Of a stretch of 64,000 nucleotides of DNA, positions 19,985 through 30,126 are shown piece by piece; within the stretch, counting starts at the first letter, position 1; every line of letters starts with the position of its first letter. The translations under genes were made by a program, and so were the position numbers. Under the pieces are notes generated by a model. The model was given only the letters and a program-made list of their open reading frames with translations, made no database searches and was not told the origin of the DNA. The DNA lies in the NCBI RefSeq assembly GCF_947241705.1, contig NC_079270.1, forward strand, positions 868,001 to 932,000, read 5' to 3'. This stretch comes from Saccharomyces mikatae IFO 1815 (lineage: Eukaryota; Ascomycota; Saccharomycetes; Saccharomycetales; Saccharomycetaceae).

Positions 19985-21754
19985 TTATCTATTACCGAGT
20001 TCTAATACGCTATCATCCTCAAAGATGTTTTTTCTGGCTTCAATTTTAGATTGCATTTTTGCTCTCTTTTTTTTGTTGCTCTTTGTACCATGAAATTTTT
20101 GTGACAATTTTTTATATGCCTCCTTAGTAGTCAGTTGGTTTCCCTTTTCATCTCTGTAAATAAGTTGTATTTCAGGATCATAATGATCTTGCCTACTCTG
20201 CTGAGTACTTGTAGTATTATCTGGGCCCTCGCTGGCTTCAGATCGGTTCAGTTTGTATGATTCATCATTTATGTAAGTATTAGAGTCCATACTTTCTTTG
20301 TTCAGAACTCTCTTCCGAAGTAGTTCGATATTACTGGTTTGTTTAGCATCTATTGCTACCTTTGGCCGAACATTATCTAGGCCAGGAATACTTTTTTTCC
20401 GGAATGCCCCTAATGTTGATGCAAGGCCAGAAAAAAAGTCTGGTGCGACTTTATTATCCTGCTCATTTTTTGATTTATTATTAACCATTTCAGAAAGCTC
20501 ACAATTGTCATTCGCTTTTTTTAAATATTGACCAGTGATATACCCGACATTTTTCTTTTCTTCGTTATCCAATTTTACTTCATTCTTGCTAGCATTTCCC
20601 TCAAGAAAGCCCGCATCTAAAGTGTTTAAAAAGGTAACCTTTTCGTCAATAATAAGGCTATCGGAGTTCCCACGCATTTTTGATATATCTTCGGCACGCC
20701 GCTTCTTTTCATCCCTCACTTTTTCAATTTCTCTGGCAAGGTGATCTGCGCTTTTCAATTCATCCTTCGTATTTGACCTCAGATTTATTATACTGACTGG
20801 TTGTTCTTCGTCCATCCAGGATAAATTTTCATCTTCGTCTATTAGCTTAACACCTTCTATCTTATGAGCAATTTTAAACTTCCTGGATTTAGAAGATTTT
20901 GGATCCTTAATTTTACGTTTCTTTATTTTTAATGATTTGAAGTCTCCACCATTTTCATCTGAACTATCATTTACGTGGTCGAAATTTACTTTAACCTTTC
21001 CTGCTGGCAGTTTGACAGATGTAGGTTTTGGTACCTTCATAATCCCTTGCTCTACTCCAATAATCAAATGTGCATTTGCATGCGAATGCATTTCTTCTTC
21101 TTCAATATCTAAGCTAGAAACATGTAATTCCATTCTCTTTTGCCTTCTTTCTTTATTCATTTGCCGTAACCGTAGTTTTTTCCTATCAGTAGTTTCCTGA
21201 GCGGCCTTTTCATTCTCTAATACATCAGAAGAATCAACGTCATCAAAAATACTTGTTTCTTTCAAAGTTAAGATTGTATCTTTTTTTGTGCTGAGTTCGT
21301 CGATATTATAGGAAACCTGAACATCATGCAGATGAACATCTTCGTCTTCCCTTGACACATCTTCATGTGGCAACACCGTACTGGAAGGTTTGGCTTCATC
21401 TACTGAAGTAATTGCATTAAGGTTTTCTAGCCAAGAACTGCCTTCATTAAAACCGGTTTCTTCAAATAGGCGCGGCTTCCGTAGAAGATTGCTAGCATTT
21501 TGAAACTTTGTTATCTTCTCTCGAAGTGCATTCTCCTTGGCAGTACTAGACATATTATTGTGGGAAACGTTTATATTTTGTTGAGACGGGATAAGCTCCA
21601 GGCCAAGGGAAGCCCTTAATTTGTTTGTCTCTTCGATTGACAAAGATTCTTTGCTGCCTACATTTTTTTCTTGAAACACTAGAATAGGCTTCAAACCCAG
21701 CTTTTCTCTTATTTTATTTGTCTCAGCAACAGAAAGGCTTTCTTGTTTGTCCAT
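19985..21754 (-). CDS. SNU66: Snu66, U4/U6.U5 tri-snRNP splicing factor (SART1 family)
   Basis: The product is 589 aa. Snu66 is a tri-snRNP protein needed for pre-mRNA splicing. It binds the ubiquitin-like Hub1 through short HIND elements near its N terminus. Two related segments are visible at residues 1-25 and 33-57: SLSVAETNKIREKLGLKPI and SLSIEETNKLRASLGLELI. These are the tandem HIND motifs, each with the conserved Arg and the LGL core. The rest is charged and mostly helical or disordered, with basic blocks around residues 280-300 and near the C terminus (KSNKKKRAK). It follows SLY41 in tandem on the minus strand. Confidence 0.95.
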   Translation of the reverse strand: MDKQESLSVAETNKIREKLGLKPILVFQEKNVGSKESLSIEETNKLRASLGLELIPSQQNINVSHNNMSSTAKENALREKITKFQNASNLLRKPRLFEETGFNEGSSWLENLNAITSVDEAKPSSTVLPHEDVSREDEDVHLHDVQVSYNIDELSTKKDTILTLKETSIFDDVDSSDVLENEKAAQETTDRKKLRLRQMNKERRQKRMELHVSSLDIEEEEMHSHANAHLIIGVEQGIMKVPKPTSVKLPAGKVKVNFDHVNDSSDENGGDFKSLKIKKRKIKDPKSSKSRKFKIAHKIEGVKLIDEDENLSWMDEEQPVSIINLRSNTKDELKSADHLAREIEKVRDEKKRRAEDISKMRGNSDSLIIDEKVTFLNTLDAGFLEGNASKNEVKLDNEEKKNVGYITGQYLKKANDNCELSEMVNNKSKNEQDNKVAPDFFSGLASTLGAFRKKSIPGLDNVRPKVAIDAKQTSNIELLRKRVLNKESMDSNTYINDESYKLNRSEASEGPDNTTSTQQSRQDHYDPEIQLIYRDEKGNQLTTKEAYKKLSQKFHGTKSNKKKRAKMQSKIEARKNIFEDDSVLELGNR

Positions 21755-22194
21755 GAGTTAATCAAGTGCTAATACGGTACTAGTTGTGTTATCAAAGCCA
21801 TAAAAAAGTAAATCCACAACCTTGTCGTCTTACTTTTAATTTTCTTTAAGCATCTTTTTCAGCTCGCGAACTATTTTAAGCCTGCGGGACTTTATAACCA
21901 TATCTACAGGCGTAACAAATGGTACGTAGACTTTCAAAGGTTAAATAAAACTTTTAATGGTATAAAGTACCTATACTATGTGAACATAAATTACGTATAC
22001 TATTTCAAATATATCACCTAGAAAAAAATAATAAGCAATTCAATATGGGCGTACAGCACTAATTTACAGATTATGGAATAAAAATATGAAATGAGAAATA
22101 GATTGAAAATTGGATGATTATAGAAAATCTTCTAGAGGGTAAAAAAAAGCGAACATTGGGGGGGTCACTAATAATTAAAATACAAACTGCATCC
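21755..22194. other. NOP58-SNU66 spacer
   Basis: This 440-bp AT-rich stretch is the SNU66 promoter together with the NOP58 terminator. I see no clear named site and no gene. Confidence 0.5.
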
Positions 22195-23745
22195 TTATTT
22201 CTTCTCTTTCTTCTCTTTCTTGGACTTCTTTTCCTTCTTATCTTTCTTTTCCTTCTTATCTTTCTTTTCCTTCTTTTCCTTCTTTTCCTTCTTTTCTTTC
22301 TTCTCCTTCTTTTCTTTCTTGGATTTTTTGGAATCCTTGACTTCTTCATCGTCGTCTCTCTTTCTCTTTTTGTCCTTCTTTTCTTCCTTTTCTTCTTCTT
22401 CATCATCAGAATCAGAATCAGAATCAGAATCAGAAGCGGCCTTTGCGGTATCAGCGTCTGCATTGTAGGCTCTAGCTTCTGTAATTTCTACTTTTTTAGC
22501 CTCACGAACAACCTTTGGAGTAGTTCTCAAATCTCTGCCTTCTAATTGGGATAATCTATTTTCTACTTTGGCTCTTGATTCTAGACCAATATCACCGGAA
22601 TCATCTCTATCTTCAGCTAGAGCATCATAACGCAATGAGACAGCGGCCTTCGCAGCTAAAACCCTTGCAATCTTACCCTTGTTCTTACCAGTAGCTTGTC
22701 CAACGAGAGAGGCATGGTATAGCAAACCATACTTTGGTGTATCATGCTTCGTCTTCAAAGCTCTAAATAAAGCTTTTTCGGCACCTAATATTTGAATGGT
22801 TGAAGCTGGCGACTTGGCCAGAGAAATTAAAGAGCCAGAATGAGCGATTAATCTAGCACCGACTAATTCACCGACTAGTTGAGTCAAGTTTGGAGCAATA
22901 GCCTTCATTCTTGCAGACAAGTAATTGGAAAGTTGTTCCCTGTAAGCAGCAAATTCAACTATTTGTTCAGCTAAGGCGTTGATGTTGTCCAAATCAGTTT
23001 GAGTGATTTCAGTACCCATGGACACTTCAGCAGCGGTCTTGACACGTTCTTCGATTTCTTCTGGTAAGATCTCACTCAAATCAGTTTCAGAAGCCTTGGA
23101 TCTAATACCCATTGTTAAAATAATTCTAGCGTAAGCGACAGAATCAGTGACAATCTTAGCTAGTTCAGGAAAGTGCCACCCGTACCATTCCTTACATCTC
23201 ATGGCATATGTGTTCAATTCTTTATCTAAATCATCCAATAAAGCAATGGCTTGAATAATCATAACATCAACCTTATCAGCAGAAAACTTTAACTTATGAC
23301 GACCGATGGAATGAGCTAAACCCAAAGACATTTTACTTAGATCATTGTCTGACATTCCTGGCAGTAATTCTGGTAAGTATTCTTTAACCGCTCTATAAAT
23401 GTCTAGGGTAACGGCATCGGAAACAACATTGAAATTCAATCCCAACTTGTTGATGGCGTTTGCCAATTTTGTTTCACTAACAATCAAGGTTGACTTCTTA
23501 TCCTTTTTAATTTCTTCTAGAAGCTTTTCTAATTGGGATGAAACCTTACCTTCAATAATGGAGTTGGCTTCTTCTAAAGCATTAGCTGCAGAGTTAAACT
23601 TGGAAAAGGCGGCGATCTTGAATTCTTTCAAGACTTTGTCAGAGCTGTCCAAGTCTTGAATCAAGCTTGAAGATTTGTAGATTTTTTTATCAGAGGCTTT
23701 CAAAAGAGCATAACCAGCTGAAGTTTCAGTTAAAACATAAGCCAT
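22195..23745 (-). CDS. NOP58: Nop58, box C/D snoRNP core protein
   Basis: The product is 516 aa. Nop58, with Nop56, Nop1 and Snu13, forms box C/D snoRNPs that guide 2'-O-methylation and process pre-rRNA in the nucleolus. The NOP5 N-terminal domain is followed by a coiled coil (about 160-250) and the Nop domain (about 280-400), with the conserved block [20 protein letters not shown] and then [20 protein letters not shown]. The C terminus is a Ser-Asp repeat, an acidic run and about 60 residues of KKE/KKD repeats, the family's nucleolar tail. Repeat number is a few units above the S. cerevisiae length. PAC and RRPE motifs sit in the promoter. Confidence 0.98.
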   Translation of the reverse strand: MAYVLTETSAGYALLKASDKKIYKSSSLIQDLDSSDKVLKEFKIAAFSKFNSAANALEEANSIIEGKVSSQLEKLLEEIKKDKKSTLIVSETKLANAINKLGLNFNVVSDAVTLDIYRAVKEYLPELLPGMSDNDLSKMSLGLAHSIGRHKLKFSADKVDVMIIQAIALLDDLDKELNTYAMRCKEWYGWHFPELAKIVTDSVAYARIILTMGIRSKASETDLSEILPEEIEERVKTAAEVSMGTEITQTDLDNINALAEQIVEFAAYREQLSNYLSARMKAIAPNLTQLVGELVGARLIAHSGSLISLAKSPASTIQILGAEKALFRALKTKHDTPKYGLLYHASLVGQATGKNKGKIARVLAAKAAVSLRYDALAEDRDDSGDIGLESRAKVENRLSQLEGRDLRTTPKVVREAKKVEITEARAYNADADTAKAASDSDSDSDSDDEEEEKEEKKDKKRKRDDDEEVKDSKKSKKEKKEKKEKKEKKEKKEKKDKKEKKDKKEKKSKKEKKEKK

Positions 23746-24448
23746 TGTGTGCGGAGGTTGAGGTAGTACTGCTGATTTTATATCGATAAGTATTTAGAAT
23801 ATATAACGTATATATGAAACGTTTGTGAAAGCATTAATATTTTTTTGCTTTTCTGAAAATTTTCGATGAGGTTGAAAATTTTTCCAATTTTCTTTTTCAC
23901 TCTCTTATCGTACACAATGATGGTCAAATGAATGAGAGAACTGGGTGGTAACAATAGATAAACTAATGTAAGCTGCTACGCTAAGATGGATATCTCTCTA
24001 AGGACGTCGAGAATTCCGCCATGGTGTAAGATCGCCTTTAATCATCTTCATTACTATTGTTTTTTGTGACACAGATAAAACAATAAGAAGAGTAATATTT
24101 TTCATCAGGAAAAGTACACTGCGAGCACACGCTTTAACAGCGAATGTTTCAGGCACTTGTATTCTTTCGTTAGATTTTTAGATTAAAATGTTTAAATAAT
24201 GCCGTAATTTGTGAAATGATTCTCATGGTGTAAAAAAAGGGAAGTACTACTATATTTTACACAGGTTCTAAGTCTATTAATATGATATATGATAATAAGA
24301 GGAAAAGTTATTGTACTAAGATCGGAAACTTGATCGAAAATGTACCGCATCCTTTGATACAAATAAGTGGAATAGTGCAATTCAGCTATTGTTTCAGGAG
24401 CAGGGTGGTGAAAAATATAAAGCAGACGACTTTCTCGTACATATGCTT
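23746..24448. other. NOP58 promoter and DGK1 3' flank
   Basis: This 703-bp stretch is gene-free. The NOP58-proximal 140 bp carry the PAC/RRPE cluster. The remainder is AT-rich DNA in which I see nothing further. Confidence 0.5.
23854..23884. promoter_or_regulatory. PAC element flanked by two RRPE-like motifs (NOP58)
   Basis: TGAAAATTTTC (23854-23864) is followed directly by CGATGAGGT (23864-23872), a PAC core GATGAG. Then comes TGAAAATTTTTC (23873-23884). PAC (Dot6/Tod6) and RRPE (Stb3) mark ribosome-biogenesis genes. The cluster is 109-139 bp upstream of NOP58. Confidence 0.65.
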
Positions 24449-25321
24449 TTATTTCTTGAAAGCTTTGATTACCGCATGCATGAAGAGTGATGATAAAACA
24501 GGAATAGTAAAATTATCATCCCAATTGAACAAATCGATACCCTCACTCAGGGCGGCAACGACACCGCCTAACAATGATATAGTATTCAAACTTAATCTGC
24601 TTGTGTCTGGAGTCCATTCAATCTCACCAGGCTTGTTAACGTAGTTATATTTGGGAACGAAATACCCATAAAATACCCAACATGTGATGACGCCAACTGC
24701 AAATGCGGCTACTGAACCCGCAAGAGATTTGTTTCTTGCTAATTTAGGTGTTAAGTGACCATACTTTCTTCCAATTGTTGCGGCGGCTGTATCGGACCAA
24801 CTGAGCAGAAACAATGATATCAAAGTAACGTCTTTAGAAAAAAAGTTGAAAGAAAAGATCAGCCCAAGAATATACCACAACACCCCATTGTAGGTATGGA
24901 TCTCCTTTTTTCTCATTAGCGCACCCACAGTCCTACAGTAAAGCATATTGAAAAATGACCAGTTTAATCTTATTAAATCCAAAACAAACAGTATGATGAA
25001 GGCATATATCAACGGCCATAAAACATTTTTATAATTGATGCCTTGAGTATACAGGTACAGTGTAATAAAACCAATGGAAGAATGAAAAACCTTACGGGGA
25101 ATTTCATGTTTTGTTATAAAATCGCCAAACCATTCGTGGGATTTCAAGTGTATTTCTGTTACTGGAACGTGTGCATCATCATCGCTACTACTAGTTTCAT
25201 CTTTTTCCGGGCTTGTTTCTTTTATCGAGCCTTGATGAGTTTTGGAAGGCAGCCTTTGCTTGACATCTGTACGCGGCTCTAGTGCGCTATTTGAAAGGGT
25301 AATGCTATCTTCAGTCCCCAT
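24449..25321 (-). CDS. DGK1: Dgk1, CTP-dependent diacylglycerol kinase
   Basis: The product is 290 aa, as in S. cerevisiae. Dgk1 phosphorylates diacylglycerol with CTP to give phosphatidate at the ER and nuclear envelope and opposes the lipin Pah1. About 80 soluble, Ser/Thr/Asp-rich N-terminal residues (including SSSDDDAHVPV) carry likely kinase sites. The CTP-transferase domain with about six hydrophobic segments follows. The motif SWSDTAAATIGRKYG fits the cytidylyltransferase-like active-site region. It ends MHAVIKAFKK. It is the second of two tandem minus-strand genes after RPL20B, and a Reb1 site lies about 150 bp upstream. Confidence 0.95.
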   Translation of the reverse strand: MGTEDSITLSNSALEPRTDVKQRLPSKTHQGSIKETSPEKDETSSSDDDAHVPVTEIHLKSHEWFGDFITKHEIPRKVFHSSIGFITLYLYTQGINYKNVLWPLIYAFIILFVLDLIRLNWSFFNMLYCRTVGALMRKKEIHTYNGVLWYILGLIFSFNFFSKDVTLISLFLLSWSDTAAATIGRKYGHLTPKLARNKSLAGSVAAFAVGVITCWVFYGYFVPKYNYVNKPGEIEWTPDTSRLSLNTISLLGGVVAALSEGIDLFNWDDNFTIPVLSSLFMHAVIKAFKK

Positions 25322-25644
25322 AATGTCTATAATGTCTACTTGAACCTGAAGTACGGAAATGTCTAAATCTTTGCAGATGCAATGTCCAAATCCTTTACGA
25401 CAACATCATTCAGATCTTTCAAAACTCCGCTACGTTTTATAATTAGCGTCAGAAAAACTGACCATCTGTTACCCGCCGTGGACCCTGGATTCTGAGAAGA
25501 CACTATTCACAAGATCACATATATACGCTTATTTGAAATAATGTAAAGAGAAGAAACAGGATATACTTTAAATTTCCTTAGAATCTACAAAATGAATTAT
25601 ACAAAATTTTTATTATACTAAAAACGTAGAAATATCTTGTTGGC
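25322..25644. other. RPL20B 3' flank and DGK1 promoter
   Basis: This 323-bp stretch holds a Reb1 site (25469-25475) and otherwise AT-rich terminator-like sequence next to RPL20B. Confidence 0.5.
25469..25475 (+). promoter_or_regulatory. Reb1 site upstream of DGK1
   Basis: TTACCCG, the Reb1 core, sits 148-154 bp upstream of the DGK1 start. This is a typical position for a nucleosome-free-region factor. It could also help end RPL20B transcription by Reb1 roadblock. Confidence 0.5.
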
Positions 25645-26586
<942 letters not shown>

Positions 26587-27267
26587 TTTTATTTGCTTGA
26601 TTCCTTTGTTACGGTTCTCTTCTGCTATTCTCTGAAATAAGCTGCCTCCAATAACGGTTATAACTATCTATTAGAGTTTCTTGTTCGTACCGTTACTAAC
26701 TCCAACGGAAAGAGTCTAGAAAGGATCAGGCGAAAAAGTGGGAATACGCTAGACAGACACTATGTTACACCAGGCGGGCCTTGCCTTTAGCTATATGGCC
26801 TGTCCAGAAAGCAGTTGCATAGGCGGCATATAATTTTTTCCTCGGCAACTAAGCACACCGGCCTACTGGTTCTGGTGGGAACAGTAGAAAAATTTGAAAA
26901 GACACAGACATCCTATGATATGATAAAACATGAAATGTACGGATGCTCAGTCTCGAAATGGTTTTGTTTTAGAAAAAAAATGGGTTTCTTACGTTTACTA
27001 TTACGTAAACATAATAGTTGGCAATATAGCAAATGACAGATAAGCTTGCTTGTTGAATTTTTTATCTAGCTCGTAACTATTTATTAAGCTTTTTTTTTAT
27101 AGAAAATAGGCTTTTTTCTACCTTTTTATATCAAGCGTATATATATTAGTGAATTTAACTTCAATGCTCTCAATAGATAGTATAGTATCAATTAAGTTCG
27201 TTTATCCAGTAAATGGAAAGGATGGTTCAAGATTCTCGGATACATCAAAATTATTACTCATGCGAAC
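26587..27267. other. RPL20B promoter and SPS4 3' flank
   Basis: This 681-bp spacer carries the Rap1-type site at 26933-26946. T-rich DNA follows towards SPS4. No gene is visible. Confidence 0.6.
26933..26946 (-). promoter_or_regulatory. Rap1 (HOMOL1/RPG-type) site of RPL20B
   Basis: Read on the minus strand this is GCATCCGTACATTT, close to the ribosomal-protein-gene box ACATCCRTRCA. It lies 347-360 bp upstream of the first coding base. Rap1 with Fhl1/Ifh1 drives most ribosomal-protein promoters. Confidence 0.6.
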
Positions 27268-28287
27268 TTACTGTATTAACTGTGGTAAATCGTCTCCCTT
27301 CGATTTGTTACCAAAAAATTTGAATAAACTCCCATCAGTAACAGAAACCCATATTTCGTGTTCTAAATCATTTATCGTATCCCAAGTACCTTTCAAAACA
27401 TTTTTCATTCTCAAGTCATCTTGTTTGTCTAAATTTTTATTATAGACGGTATTTGTATGCCATCCATAGACCAAAGGTAGTTTTGCAATATCAACAATTT
27501 GATGGCTTGCAGCAGAAACTGCCCTTGTCATGAAATTGTAATCTAGGGCTAAACATCTATTAAACTCACAGCAAAAGGTATCATTTGGAACCTTTTGGCC
27601 TTTGGGTAAATATTTTACTGTTGCCTTTTCAAACGCATTGTTGACTGGTAATAAAACGGGGTCAAGCTGCCCTCTGACCAAAGGTTTGCCTTTTGTGTCT
27701 ATGAATTTTTCATTATAGTACTTCCTAAATCTTACCAACCTTCCATGGACAGGTTGGTAAATATAGGTGTTTCCATTTCTTGTAGTCGTATCCTTAAACA
27801 GTTTTCCATACTTTTTCGACATGGTATAGGGTAGTGCAATTTCTTCACCTAGTCTTTGATATGTCTTTGTTTTTAAGGAAGGAACAACACGTTCCATAGT
27901 ATTTAATGTTGAATTGGCTACTTTGTCAAAAAAATTGATTACTGGCGCCACAGTTTGAACAGGTCTTGATATTATCACCTTTTGTATTCTGGGCTTTGTT
28001 TGTGATAAAATAATTCTCGTGATAGCCACCTTATTAGCAATTTCTTCTGTTTCTTGTATTAGTGGATAAGCTCCAACATGATCTACTGTCTTGAAGTTTA
28101 GTCGACCCCTGCTAGCCGCCTGTTTATTTGCATCGCGAGTATGGCTCTCGGGAATATTCTCAGTAGCTTGTTCCTCTTCTGTATGTGGCTGTACAGTTTC
28201 ATTGCATATGTTTGAGTTTTTGTGTATGAAATGTTCACTTTTTTCCTGTGGTTTTGTGACCTTTACTATATTTAAATCTGTTGACAT
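27268..28287 (-). CDS. SPS4: Sps4, sporulation-specific protein
   Basis: The product is 339 aa. SPS4 is a classic middle-to-late sporulation transcript of S. cerevisiae, dispensable for spore formation. Its product is related to lipid-droplet (perilipin-like) proteins, but its role is not clear to me. The first 75 residues are hydrophilic and Glu/Thr/Asn-rich. The middle (about 85-175) is amphipathic, with VIISRPVQTVAPVINFFDKV and ERVVPSLKTKTYQRLGEEI. No transmembrane helix is evident. A perfect Ndt80-type element lies about 190 bp upstream. The spacer to SFG1 is the longest in the window. Confidence 0.93.
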   Translation of the reverse strand: MSTDLNIVKVTKPQEKSEHFIHKNSNICNETVQPHTEEEQATENIPESHTRDANKQAASRGRLNFKTVDHVGAYPLIQETEEIANKVAITRIILSQTKPRIQKVIISRPVQTVAPVINFFDKVANSTLNTMERVVPSLKTKTYQRLGEEIALPYTMSKKYGKLFKDTTTRNGNTYIYQPVHGRLVRFRKYYNEKFIDTKGKPLVRGQLDPVLLPVNNAFEKATVKYLPKGQKVPNDTFCCEFNRCLALDYNFMTRAVSAASHQIVDIAKLPLVYGWHTNTVYNKNLDKQDDLRMKNVLKGTWDTINDLEHEIWVSVTDGSLFKFFGNKSKGDDLPQLIQ

Positions 28288-28470
28288 GTTTGTTAATATA
28301 TGTTATGTGAAATCAGTGCAGCAAAAACAATTTTTTATGTTCTTGTTACTTTTACTAGAAAACGAAAGAAGTAAGAAGTTAATTCGAAAGTGTACTATGA
28401 AGAGTCAAGGAGTAAACACTTCTTACCAATTTATAGTTTCAAAAATAGTGGTTAAATGACCATGAAATGT

Positions 28471-28479
28471 TTTTGTGTC
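28471..28479 (-). promoter_or_regulatory. Middle sporulation element of SPS4
   Basis: TTTTGTGTC on the plus strand is GACACAAAA on the minus strand, a full match to gNCRCAAAW. It is identical to the MUM3 element. It lies 184-192 bp upstream of the SPS4 ATG. Confidence 0.65.
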
Positions 28480-29399
28480 GCGCGCAGTCGGCGATAATTT
28501 GCAGAGCAGACCGTCTGACGCTACTGCAGGAACGGGAAAAGGAAGACCAATGTGGAGCACATCCATGTTTTAGCAACTGTATAAAGAAATGTTGTTGTAT
28601 GACTAAATTCTGCTTTTTGTGATTGTGGAGTTGTAAAATACCGGTATAACATTGAAAAGTAACCTTCTGTAGTGAAATTTTTCTTTTTCTTTTCATTTTA
28701 TGGCTAACACATCTATTTATATGTTGCGTTTGCTACGAGGAAAAATAATGGTTAATTGTGTTCAGAAGCTCTTAAACGGAAGTAACCAATGACACCAATA
28801 TAATAGATTGCTTTTCTTTAATTCAGGTAAATTTCCTTGAGTAAAAGAAATCCAAAAACTATTACATTTTCCATTTAACTTTCAGTTGTAAAACCAGAAA
28901 AAAGAACGACGAATAGCTATCTCTTCTCGAAACTCTCTAGATTTTCTTTACCTAATATTGAAGCTAATTCTCCGCTGCTACTAAATGTAACCTATTTATC
29001 ATTCCACCAATGAGTAAATTTTACAAAGTGTTATCTCAAGTGTGCTGTATTGTCCAAAAGAGTAACTACGTGGTTTTTGCGCGCTCCTTATTATAAGTAC
29101 AATTGTTTTCATAGCAACAGAATTGGGGGATAAACATCAAGAGAATGCATTGAGTTACTACGCAGGCTTTAAAGTAAGGCCACTACGCGGCAGTAGTTGG
29201 TCTCTGATAATAGCTAATTATTGTATACTACGAACTCTACTGAGAAAACATGACCTTTTAAGATCCCGGAGCATTTCTTCTAGAGGCCTTTGTTGCAGTA
29301 GTCCGTTATTGAGATCGCGTTGCGACACATATACACTCTCATCCAGCCCTTTTTTGTCCTTCTCGTTTTTGTTCATTTTTGCTTGGGATCCATATATCG

Positions 29400-29423
29400 C
29401 CCAGTTAGGACAAAGGTAAACAA
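29400..29423 (+). promoter_or_regulatory. Mcm1-Fkh2 composite element upstream of SFG1
   Basis: CCCAGTTAGG (29400-29409) is a CC-N6-GG Mcm1 site. Six bases later comes GTAAACAA (29416-29423), the forkhead (SFF) consensus in the usual orientation. This pairing drives G2/M (CLB2-cluster) genes. It lies about 0.7 kb upstream of SFG1, whose mRNA is, as I recall, G2/M periodic. Confidence 0.55.
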
Positions 29424-29755
29424 GAAATCCTAGTTATGTAAACATCCGAAAGGGGAAGTAAAGGAAAACATCGAGACACTGAACCCGATTCGGAAATGCG
29501 AACCACGGGAGTATGCAAAAATAACAACAATCATATTTTTTCAAGATTCAAGCCAATTTCGAGATTAAACTTTAATGGCTTAAACCTTGAAACAAAGGAG
29601 TATGACAGGTTGATTCGAAGAAATTGTGGACAAGAAATTCTGAAGTTTAACTTGTCACGCCGTTATACGCGATTACAATGCATGGAAAATCCCATGGTTA
29701 TTCTAATCGAGCCTCAAACTTTTTTTTACCTGCGAGTATCTCTTAGTGCGGATTG

Positions 29756-29763
29756 GTAAACAA
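29756..29763 (+). promoter_or_regulatory. Second forkhead site upstream of SFG1
   Basis: GTAAACAA lies 364-371 bp upstream of the SFG1 ATG. A weaker GTAAACGA follows near 29819. No Mcm1 site is paired with it. Confidence 0.35.
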
Positions 29764-30126
29764 GAGAGCTGACAACACACTAAAACTACGTTGTATAACG
29801 ATATATAGCCTTGCTTAAGTAAACGATAGGTGCATGCCCATTTCGATAGGAAAATCTTAATTTTAAGCCCGTTGCCGTAAATGTCATTCGATACTGTTTA
29901 CAGTTTACTTTTAAAGCGGAAACATTCTTGATGATTTAAGTTGGGGCGCTTTTTTAGCATTCTACGAGGGAAATCAAGCGAAGTGTTATTTAAACGCAAC
30001 ATTTCTTTGTGCCTTCCATTTTTCATCTATATTTGGAACTATAGTGCGTTTAGTTGATTAGTTATCCTGCGGATATGTATAATTGATTGAAAAAAGAATA
30101 TAGAACTAAAGAAATTTTTCAGAAAA

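Larger units (their letters stand above)
28288..30126. other. SPS4-SFG1 divergent intergenic region (1.84 kb)
   Basis: This is the longest gene-free stretch here. It holds the SPS4 Ndt80 site (28471-28479), an Mcm1-Fkh2 composite (29400-29423) and another GTAAACAA (29756-29763). Plus-strand frames at 29123-29419 and 29496-29759 lie where S. cerevisiae has the dubious YOR314W. Their content does not look coding, so I leave them out. Confidence 0.6.

Noticed and set aside
22114-22545. Leu/Phe-rich frames antisense to NOP58 (place of YOR309C)
   Set aside because: They are the complement of the KKE/KKD repeat and acidic run, so the composition is forced by NOP58.
29123-29759. Two plus-strand frames of 98 and 87 codons in the SPS4-SFG1 spacer
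   Set aside because: They lack coding-like composition and sit on the Mcm1-Fkh2 element; S. cerevisiae has only the dubious YOR314W here.
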